A stretch of 5,094 nucleotides of DNA from Candidatus Delongbacteria bacterium (lineage in GTDB: Bacteria; Delongbacteria; UBA4055): NCBI GenBank assembly GCA_016938535.1, contig JAFGUL010000217.1, positions 1-5,094 of the forward strand, in the 5' to 3' direction. Each line of letters begins with the position of its first letter. Within the stretch, counting starts at the first letter, position 1. The position numbers were made by a program, and so were the translations under genes. Shown here piece by piece: positions 1 through 5,094 of this stretch. The notes beneath the pieces were generated by a model. The model did no database searches, had not been told where the DNA came from, and saw only the letters and a program-made list of their open reading frames with translations.

Positions 1-10
1 ATAGAATGTT

Positions 11-83
11 GCTCCCGTAGCTCAGTGGATAGAGCAGTGGTTTCCTAAACCATTGGTCGGAGGTTCAACTCCTCTCGGGAGTA
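11..83 (+). tRNA. tRNA-Arg (anticodon CCT)
   Basis: A complete 73-nt cloverleaf can be folded by eye. The acceptor stem is GCTCCCG (11-17) with CGGGAGT (76-82) and discriminator A83. The D stem is GCTC/GAGC (20-23, 32-35) with GG in the loop. The anticodon stem is GTGGT/ACCAT around loop TTCCTAA, placing anticodon CCT at 44-46, which reads the AGG arginine codon. The variable loop is 5 nt, and the T stem GGAGG/CCTCT encloses TTCAACT. Stems are closed by G-T wobbles at the end of the acceptor (G11-T82), anticodon (G37-T53) and T (G59-T75) stems. The 3' CCA is not encoded (ACGA follows the acceptor stem), so it would be added by CCA transferase. The promoter lies outside the window, with only 10 nt of upstream sequence shown. 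Confidence 0.96.
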
Positions 84-105
84 CGAAATTATAGTAAATT
101 TAAGC

Positions 106-110
106 AGGAG
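106..110 (+). promoter_or_regulatory. Shine-Dalgarno of the TPR membrane protein gene
   Basis: AGGAG sits 7 nt before the ATG at 118, a standard spacing. This fixes the start of the downstream gene and shows that this organism uses Shine-Dalgarno initiation at least for some genes. Confidence 0.8.
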
Positions 111-117
111 TGCTAAG

Positions 118-786
118 ATGAATATAGAGTTTAGAAGAAAACCTGACAAAGAAGAGATGATGGTCGCTTACGATTTTTTCAAAAAGAACATGAACAAGAT
201 CATAGGTACACTTATAGTCATCGCGGCTTTGATCGTAGGTTACAATCTTTACAGATCAAGCTACGAATCCAATAAAGTTCTTGCAGCTGAAAAAATGTAT
301 GAGATCAGTAAAGCCTATCAGACTTATGACAACGATACTGTTATTTCCAAAGGCGAAGAGTACATCGATAAATTTTCGGGTTATGACTCGACCGGAGACA
401 TCGTTATATTTGTCGCAAGAGCATATATAAGGAAAGACAATACCGATCAGGCCATAAGCATTCTGGAAAAGAATATGAACACTTCCAAGAATTCCACTTT
501 CAAATTTTCAGTCTTTAACATTCTCGGCGGTCTCTATATGGATAAATGGATCATGGAGAAAAACCCCGCCCTTGCAGAAAAAGCCGGAGAATATTACCTT
601 AAAGCTGCTTACAGCGACAGGGGTCTTCAAAAAGACAGAACTCTTTATAATGCAGGCAACAGTTTTGTGCAGGCAGGTAAAACCGATAAAGCAAAAGACA
701 CACTTAAGCCTCTCTACGAAAATTCAGCGGAACTTGAATATCAGCTTAGAGAGAAAGTAAAATATCTTTACGAGAATATTGATTAA
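118..786 (+). CDS. Membrane-anchored TPR-like protein (YfgM-type)
   Basis: A 222-residue protein with a charged cytoplasmic N-terminus (residues 1-27), one hydrophobic membrane segment at about 28-46, and an alpha-helical remainder (about 50-220) that looks like degenerate tetratricopeptide repeats. Repeat-like helix pairs are visible at about 93-120, 128-166 and 174-203, the last with the TPR-like pattern NAGNSFVQAGKTDKAKDTL. The pattern of a short basic start with FFKKN just before a single membrane segment and then an extracytoplasmic TPR domain is that of the YfgM / TPR_21 family. In E. coli YfgM is an inner-membrane protein associated with the SecYEG translocon and periplasmic chaperones; that role is inferred here by architecture only. 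The segment is not followed by a clear signal peptidase site, so it is taken as an uncleaved anchor. The ATG is supported by AGGAG 7 nt upstream. The gene is 34 nt after the tRNA and 6 nt before truA. A generic TPR scaffold is the main alternative. Confidence 0.8.
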   Translation: MNIEFRRKPDKEEMMVAYDFFKKNMNKIIGTLIVIAALIVGYNLYRSSYESNKVLAAEKMYEISKAYQTYDNDTVISKGEEYIDKFSGYDSTGDIVIFVARAYIRKDNTDQAISILEKNMNTSKNSTFKFSVFNILGGLYMDKWIMEKNPALAEKAGEYYLKAAYSDRGLQKDRTLYNAGNSFVQAGKTDKAKDTLKPLYENSAELEYQLREKVKYLYENID

Positions 787-792
787 TATATT

Positions 793-1521
793 TTGAATGT
801 AAAGCTGATAATTCAGTACGACGGAACAGATTTTTCAGGGTCCCAGATCCAGCCGGGACAGAGAACTGTTCAGTCTGAGCTTGAAAACGCACTGGAAAAA
901 CTGCTTGGACAAAGAACAGTGACCGTTTTTTCAGGCAGGACGGATTCAGGTGTTCATGCAAAAGAACAGACTGTGAATTTCAGCCTTGATGGTGTTGCTA
1001 TACCCCCCGATAAAATATTCTCCGCTCTTAACAGATTTCTTCCGGATGATATAATGGCTGTCGGTTCAGAAGAGGTTTTTAAAGATTTCAATTCCCGTTT
1101 CAGCGCAAAGAAAAGGACATACAGATATTTTATAAGAAGAAAACATGACCTTTTCCGTAACAGATACAGTCTTCTTTACCCTTATGATATTGATCTTGAA
1201 AAATTAAATTCAGCCTGTCGTGTTTTTTTGGGGAAAATGGATTTTCAGGCATTTTGTTCAGCTAGATCCGATACAAAAAATTATATTTGCGAGATCAATG
1301 AGCTTTTCTTTTTCAGAGAGAATGACGAAGTTGTAATGCAGATTTCTGCGAACAGATTCTTACATAATATGGTCAGAATAATTGTTTCTGTCTTCCTTGA
1401 TCTGAACACAGACCGGATCACAGAGGGCGAAATTACAGAAATTATATCAAGAAAAGACAGGAGACTTTCCCCGAAAACTATATCTCCGAAAGGTCTGTTC
1501 CTATGGAAGGTCGAATACTGA
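793..1521 (+). CDS. truA: tRNA pseudouridine(38-40) synthase TruA
   Basis: This enzyme isomerises uridines 38, 39 and 40 in the anticodon arm of many tRNAs to pseudouridine, in the cytoplasm. The 242-residue product has the family's landmarks in order: the N-terminal strand KLIIQYDGT (4-12), the active-site motif SGRTDSGVHA with catalytic Asp51, the conserved Tyr110 region KKRTYRYF (106-113), DFQAFCS (150-156), FLHNMVR (189-195), and the C-terminal SPKGLFLWKVEY. Length is close to the usual 240-270, so it appears complete. The start is TTG at 793. The upstream gene's TAA (784-786) is in the same frame, so only TAT and ATT codons lie between, and the next residues already match the family start. 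No Shine-Dalgarno lies at normal distance; translational coupling to the TPR gene, 6 nt upstream, is inferred. Its closeness to a tRNA gene fits the theme of tRNA function but may be chance. Confidence 0.95.
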   Translation: MNVKLIIQYDGTDFSGSQIQPGQRTVQSELENALEKLLGQRTVTVFSGRTDSGVHAKEQTVNFSLDGVAIPPDKIFSALNRFLPDDIMAVGSEEVFKDFNSRFSAKKRTYRYFIRRKHDLFRNRYSLLYPYDIDLEKLNSACRVFLGKMDFQAFCSARSDTKNYICEINELFFFRENDEVVMQISANRFLHNMVRIIVSVFLDLNTDRITEGEITEIISRKDRRLSPKTISPKGLFLWKVEY

Positions 1522-1523
1522 AA

Positions 1524-3278
1524 TCATTCAAAATAAACCGGCAAAAGTAAAACCGGTTCGTTTCTAAACATCAGTGCATTTTTAATTAACTTCGATTCGC
1601 TTTTAAAAAAATCATTCAGTTCTGACCCAAAAACATTACTTTCTAAACTTTCGGCATTGAATATTCTTTCAGACAACATTTTGTTCTCCGGAAAATAGAC
1701 TGTATCGTAATTTTCTAAACCGGCTAATGAAGCTGCTTCTCCGATTGCTTTTATAAGACCGCCTGTCTCATCAACAAGTCCGTTGTCTTTGGCCTGACGC
1801 CCTGTCCATATCTGACCCTGAGCAATTTTTTCAAGCTCATCCAAAGGAATGCTTCTTCCCTCTGAGACCCTAAATTTAAATTCTTCGTATATTTTTTCCA
1901 TGGACTTTCTGATCAGGGCAATATCTTCTTCCTGATCCTCCTTGGTAAGATCAAAGATATCAGAATACTTACCCATAGTTATCTTTTCAGATTTTATACC
2001 CATTTTTTCGTAGAGCCTGTTGATGTTCGGCAGCATTGAAACGACCCCGATAGAACCGGTGACCGTATTAGGTTCTGCAAATATTCTGTCTGCAGAACAA
2101 GAGATATAATAGCCCCCCGATGCCGCAACGGGTCCCATTGAAACAACAACAGGCATATCTATAGAATTGATCTTCCGGAGTATCTTTTCCGAAGCAAGTG
2201 CGGAACCTCCCGGAGAGTTGATCCGGATAACTACAGCTTTAACACTTTTATCTTTTTTCAATAAGGAAAGTATATTTTCGAACTTGTCCGGAGTAATTGA
2301 GGATTCAGAAAATCTATCTCCGTAACCTGAATCAAGTATATTACCTTCTAGGAGGATTACGGCGATCCTGTTCTCTGATTCAGTTTCGTCTGTAAAGGAA
2401 TAATCTCTAATGCCCACAAGTTTTTCTTTGTTCAGTTCAAGTTCGGATAATAGATCATCATACGATGAAAGTTTATCAACAATATTGTACTCAAGAGCCT
2501 CATTCGGCGTAATAAAAGCAAGGTCTCCGTCTTCGATCTTTTTTAGATAGATCTTCTTATCTATGCTTCTTGAAAGGGAAACCGCTTCAGCATAAACATC
2601 CATTCTGTCCTCAAGGATTTTAAGAATGCTGATCCTGTATTCATCAGACATACTGTTTCTGGCGAAATTCTCCCCTGCACCCTTGAACTGCCCGATATGT
2701 ATAACATTTACATTTACCCCGATCTTATCACCCGCATCTTTAAAATAAGGAACAGAGACGCTCATGCCGTTCAGAAGGATCGTTACTGAGTTCGAGGGAT
2801 CAAGAACTATTTCGGAAGCACCAGAAGCTGCATAGTAACTGAGGTTGTTCAGTCCGCTGCCGAAAGCAGTCACGGTTTTACCTGATTCCTTAAATGAGTT
2901 CAGTGCAGTAATGATCTCCCCGGTATGTTCAGCAGAAACATTCCAGCTGTCAAGGTCCAGAAGTATCCCCTTGATTCTATTATCCAGTGAAGCCTGTGTT
3001 ATACCGTAAAGAACATCACTCAGGATCAATGATCTTTTGTTCAGTTCAGAGAAATTGAAACTTGTGATATTAAACTGTTCTGACGGACTCTCGGTAAGTC
3101 CTTCCGGGAAAGCCAGAACCAGAAAACTCCCCGGTCTGATGACGCCTTTTCGGTTCATCTCTTCAAATGATAATTTAGTTAACAGAGCACTGACGAGAAA
3201 AATCATCATCAGAAAAACGATAGCTACGGTAACAGATGTTTTCAAAACCCATTTGAACGCTCTTTTTATCAGATCCAT
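1524..3278 (-). CDS. sppA: Signal peptide peptidase SppA, 67K type
   Basis: A membrane-bound serine protease of family S49 that degrades signal peptides left in the membrane after secretion. The 584-residue protein has an N-terminal membrane anchor (about 12-34) and two tandem S49 domains, as in the 618-residue E. coli enzyme rather than the short single-domain form. The first domain (about 100-275) carries the putative catalytic Lys199 in HIGQFKGAGENF, matching the region of E. coli Lys209. The second domain (about 305-510) has RINSPGGSALAS (352-363) and the nucleophile Ser387 in GPVAASGGYY, matching E. coli Ser409, followed by NTVTGSIGV (404-412) and the WTGRQAKDNGLVDETGG segment (491-507). 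Both catalytic residues are present, so it should be active. The start ATG has AGGAG 7 nt upstream. It is the third gene of a minus-strand operon behind two glycosyltransferase genes, and its stop is 2 nt from the stop of convergent truA. Confidence 0.95.
   Translation of the reverse strand: MDLIKRAFKWVLKTSVTVAIVFLMMIFLVSALLTKLSFEEMNRKGVIRPGSFLVLAFPEGLTESPSEQFNITSFNFSELNKRSLILSDVLYGITQASLDNRIKGILLDLDSWNVSAEHTGEIITALNSFKESGKTVTAFGSGLNNLSYYAASGASEIVLDPSNSVTILLNGMSVSVPYFKDAGDKIGVNVNVIHIGQFKGAGENFARNSMSDEYRISILKILEDRMDVYAEAVSLSRSIDKKIYLKKIEDGDLAFITPNEALEYNIVDKLSSYDDLLSELELNKEKLVGIRDYSFTDETESENRIAVILLEGNILDSGYGDRFSESSITPDKFENILSLLKKDKSVKAVVIRINSPGGSALASEKILRKINSIDMPVVVSMGPVAASGGYYISCSADRIFAEPNTVTGSIGVVSMLPNINRLYEKMGIKSEKITMGKYSDIFDLTKEDQEEDIALIRKSMEKIYEEFKFRVSEGRSIPLDELEKIAQGQIWTGRQAKDNGLVDETGGLIKAIGEAASLAGLENYDTVYFPENKMLSERIFNAESLESNVFGSELNDFFKSESKLIKNALMFRNEPVLLLPVYFE
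1534..1559. terminator. Possible bidirectional hairpin at convergent gene ends
   Basis: AACCGG (1536-1541) and CCGGTT (1553-1558) form a perfect 6-bp stem around an 11-nt loop, and one wobble pair can be added at each end in the minus-strand RNA. For truA it lies about 14 nt past the stop, but the following CGTTTCT is a poor U tract. For sppA, on the minus strand, the stem is followed by a better T-rich run (TATTTT), but it lies inside the last codons, so termination there would fall before the stop codon. The hairpin is modest and its role is uncertain. Confidence 0.28.
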
Positions 3279-3285
3279 CTTTAAA

Positions 3286-3290
3286 CTCCT
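3286..3290 (-). promoter_or_regulatory. Shine-Dalgarno of sppA overlapping the upstream stop
   Basis: On the minus strand AGGAG lies 7 nt before the sppA ATG. It shares its first two bases (3290 and 3289) with the TAG stop codon (3291-3289) of the preceding glycosyltransferase gene, so ribosomes ending on that gene sit over the sppA ribosome binding site. This supports coupled translation and a shared transcript. Confidence 0.8.
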
Positions 3291-4887
3291 ACTGGGAAAT
3301 ATTCAGATATCGGATAGTGCCTCCTTCATCGTCAATGAAATCAGGCAGTATCCTGTAAGTGATTTTATAATATTCGAGCATATCACGGTAAACAAGTATC
3401 TTTGATAAAGAAATGCTCTTGAGTGAAAATATTACACTGTTTGCTTCTTCGATTTTTATTATCTCTTTCAGGTTGTCAATATTGCCTAAAACTGCATATC
3501 TGCCTATGCTCTTTCCGAGATTTTCTTCAGTTGTATCAACAAATCCGGCTATAATCTTACCCTCTCTCGAAAGGTCTTTTTCGTAGCTGATGAGTTTTGA
3601 CGATACATCATCTATACCTACGATAATTGTTTTATCAAGAAAGAATTTCATTTTTCTGAGCAGAATAAATCTCCAGACGAACATCAGACCTATACTGACT
3701 GTAAGCATAACAGCAAGGATCATTCTTGAAAAAGCGAAGATTTTCATAAAATATGTTATGCCGAGTGTTAAGAATACAATATACGATGATGAGAGCAGAA
3801 ACTTTTTATATGAGAACTTATGATCAGTATAAATTTTGGTAAAATAGAAGATCGTCAGTATGACAGCTATATAAATTGCCGAAACACCGAAATACATTTC
3901 AAAATTTATATCAGGTTCATATCCCTGGGGAATTTTTCCAAGTATGAGAAGCATGGGTTTATAACAGATCACCGCAGTCCACAAACCCGCAACATAAGAA
4001 AGTATATCAATTATCGGCAGCAGATAAATCCTGAAAACTATCTTTCCTATTGATACCAGAAATGAGAACATGATCGCTATGTCGAGTATGAATTTAAAGA
4101 AAAAAGAATATTTTGAAGTATAATTCTTTTTTACGAAAATTTTCATCGAGTCAAAAAAATATTTTCTGAGCTTAATCTTGTCTTTTTTAGAGCTCTGGCC
4201 CCTGTAGTGAATTATATCGGCGATAGGGACATACTCTATCTTGTAACCCTTTTTTTTGATCTGGTAGCAGAAATCAATGTCCTCGCCGTACATAAAATAC
4301 TCTTCCGGCATCAGAACCCCTATGTCGATTATGTCCCTTCTGAAAAGCATAAATGAACCCGAGACAGCATCAACTTCAGCAATTCTGTCATCTTCCAGAT
4401 ATGAAAGGTTATAACTGGCGAAGATTTTCGAGTTCGGGAAAATACTGCTTAATCCCGAAAGATGACAGAAAGAATTCCACATGGTAGGAAAAGAACGGTG
4501 GCATGAAGGATCGAGCGTTCCTTCGGGTCCGATTATTTTACATGTTGCCAGACCGGTGCCGGGATTCTTATCCATGTAATCGATGAGAGAATTTATCGAC
4601 ATTTCCTTAACAAGAGTATCAGGGTTCAGTATAAGAATATATTTTCCCTTTGCTATCTTCAGACCCTGATTATTAGCCTTTGCAAATCCGAGATTGGACT
4701 CGTTGTATATGTAGTTGATCTCTGGAAATTTTTCAGAAATATATTCGTAACTTCCGTCTTTTGATGCATTATCAATGACTATGATCTCGTAGGTCAGATC
4801 CCTAACCGATTCTTTTACGGACCTGATCGTATTTTCCATGAAATACTTTACATTATAATTGACTATAATTACCGAAAGATCCATCAT
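3289..4887 (-). CDS. GT2 glycosyltransferase fused to a phosphotransferase-like membrane/Rossmann module
   Basis: A 532-residue chimera. Residues 1 to about 250 form a GT-A fold family 2 glycosyltransferase of the rhamnosyltransferase-like type: VIIVNYN (6-12), VIDNAS (37-42), the NPD metal/nucleotide motif (88-90), SGSFMLFRRD (176-185), and FMYGEDIDFCYQ (198-209) with the expected acidic catalytic residues E202/D203. Hydrophobic segments follow at about 261-281, 285-315, 332-351, 364-384 and 386-409. The stretch from FYFTKIY (347-353) through FAFSRMILA (384-392) to WRFILLR (405-411) closely resembles the N-terminal membrane part of WcaJ/WbaP-type polyprenyl-phosphate sugar phosphotransferases. 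The following domain (about 418-520), with TIIVGIDD, AGFVDTT and VLGNIDNL, resembles their Rossmann-like CoA_binding_3 domain. Their C-terminal catalytic domain is absent; the protein stops right after YRILPDF and a short tail. It probably transfers a sugar at the inner face of the membrane; donor and acceptor are unknown. The start ATG overlaps the upstream stop (ATGA); a second ATG follows immediately. No strong Shine-Dalgarno is seen. Confidence 0.88.
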   Translation of the reverse strand: MMDLSVIIVNYNVKYFMENTIRSVKESVRDLTYEIIVIDNASKDGSYEYISEKFPEINYIYNESNLGFAKANNQGLKIAKGKYILILNPDTLVKEMSINSLIDYMDKNPGTGLATCKIIGPEGTLDPSCHRSFPTMWNSFCHLSGLSSIFPNSKIFASYNLSYLEDDRIAEVDAVSGSFMLFRRDIIDIGVLMPEEYFMYGEDIDFCYQIKKKGYKIEYVPIADIIHYRGQSSKKDKIKLRKYFFDSMKIFVKKNYTSKYSFFFKFILDIAIMFSFLVSIGKIVFRIYLLPIIDILSYVAGLWTAVICYKPMLLILGKIPQGYEPDINFEMYFGVSAIYIAVILTIFYFTKIYTDHKFSYKKFLLSSSYIVFLTLGITYFMKIFAFSRMILAVMLTVSIGLMFVWRFILLRKMKFFLDKTIIVGIDDVSSKLISYEKDLSREGKIIAGFVDTTEENLGKSIGRYAVLGNIDNLKEIIKIEEANSVIFSLKSISLSKILVYRDMLEYYKITYRILPDFIDDEGGTIRYLNISQ

Positions 4888-5094
4888 TTTGTCCGGTTGC
4901 TCTTAAGCTTTTTTGCAAGGAAAGGAAATCTTAGCTTCCATACCATGAAAACGGCTTCTTTCACTATATCTTTTCCCATCTTGGAATGACCGTCAATCCT
5001 GTCCGTAAAAATTATCGGTATCTCTTTGATCCTGAATTTATTTTTCCAGGCTTTAAAGTGCATTTCGATCTGAAAGGAATATCCGTTGGACCTG
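4884..5094 (-). CDS. Polyprenol-phosphate mannose/glucose synthase-like GT2, C-terminal part
   Basis: Translation of the minus strand from the window edge gives 69 codons and a TGA stop (4886-4884). The start and the catalytic N-terminal two thirds lie outside. The fragment begins RSNGYSFQIEMHFKAW and continues with FRIKEIPIIFTDRIDGHSKM and a basic tail ending KSNRTK. The GYSFQIE motif, the KEIPIIF strand and the R-x-x-G-x-SKM segment are typical of the C-terminal end of Dpm1-like enzymes, which move mannose (or glucose) from a nucleotide sugar onto polyprenyl phosphate at the cytoplasmic face of the membrane. No C-terminal GtrA-type membrane domain follows, so this is the soluble or peripheral form. 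The gene overlaps the next start by ATGA, implying coupled translation. Whether the sugar is mannose cannot be told from this part. A related GT2 enzyme such as an undecaprenyl-phosphate glucosyltransferase is the alternative. Confidence 0.88.
   Translation of the reverse strand, partial: RSNGYSFQIEMHFKAWKNKFRIKEIPIIFTDRIDGHSKMGKDIVKEAVFMVWKLRFPFLAKKLKSNRTK

Noticed and set aside
572..760. 62-residue open frame in a second plus frame within the TPR gene
   Set aside because: It lies wholly inside a better supported gene in another frame and has no own motif.
746..961. 71-residue open frame on the minus strand over the truA start
   Set aside because: It is antisense to the well-supported truA N-terminus and the end of the TPR gene, with no recognisable motif.
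3037..3405. 122-residue open frame on the plus strand across the sppA start
   Set aside because: It runs antisense to the sppA N-terminus and the end of the glycosyltransferase gene, both strongly supported; the composition looks like a shadow.
3590..4053. Two 77-residue plus-strand open frames inside the glycosyltransferase gene
   Set aside because: They are antisense to the membrane-segment codons and show no family resemblance or ribosome binding signal.
4250..4257. Run of eight T as a sequencing frameshift that might have split or fused genes
   Set aside because: The frame through the run continues the GT2 family pattern on both sides (GEDIDF before, IIHYRG after), so no indel is needed.
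1..5094. Search for mobile element, prophage attachment repeat, CRISPR array or defence system
   Set aside because: No transposase, integrase, repeat-spacer pattern or defence protein motif is visible, and I saw no repeat of the tRNA 3' end elsewhere in the window; the genes are housekeeping or envelope related.

Overview
The window suggests a bacterial chromosome of low-to-moderate GC. It carries housekeeping and envelope genes only; I see no phage, transposon, CRISPR or defence component. Protein style points loosely to the FCB side of the tree (Bacteroidota, Marinimicrobia, Cloacimonadota or Delongbacteria-like lineages). The clues are the polyprenol-phosphate sugar synthase C-terminus, the 67K-type SppA and a tRNA-Arg gene without an encoded CCA. 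This placement rests on general resemblance and is low confidence.

Plus-strand half (1-1521): a complete tRNA-Arg(CCT) gene (11-83) is followed after 34 nt by a 222-residue membrane-anchored TPR-like protein of the YfgM type (118-786). After another 6 nt comes truA (793-1521), the tRNA pseudouridine 38-40 synthase, which begins with TTG and has no visible Shine-Dalgarno. The three lie close enough to be one transcription unit.

Minus-strand half (5094-1524): three tightly packed genes read leftward. First is the C-terminal 69 residues of a polyprenol-phosphate mannose/glucose synthase-like GT2 enzyme, cut by the window edge. Its stop overlaps the start of a 532-residue chimera in an ATGA overlap. 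The chimera joins a GT2 glycosyltransferase to the membrane and Rossmann-like N-terminal part of a WcaJ/WbaP-type polyprenyl-phosphate sugar phosphotransferase, without that family's catalytic domain. After 10 nt comes sppA, a two-domain signal peptide peptidase with its Lys/Ser catalytic pair visible.

The two units converge tail to tail with only 2 nt between stop codons, so neither has room for its own terminator. A small inverted repeat in the end of sppA may serve there. The minus operon looks like cell-envelope work (lipid-linked sugar donor, sugar transfer at the membrane, membrane peptide clearance). The plus unit mixes tRNA function with a membrane TPR protein. The most unusual item is the GT2 / phosphotransferase-N-terminus fusion. 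Intergenic gaps are all under 40 nt.
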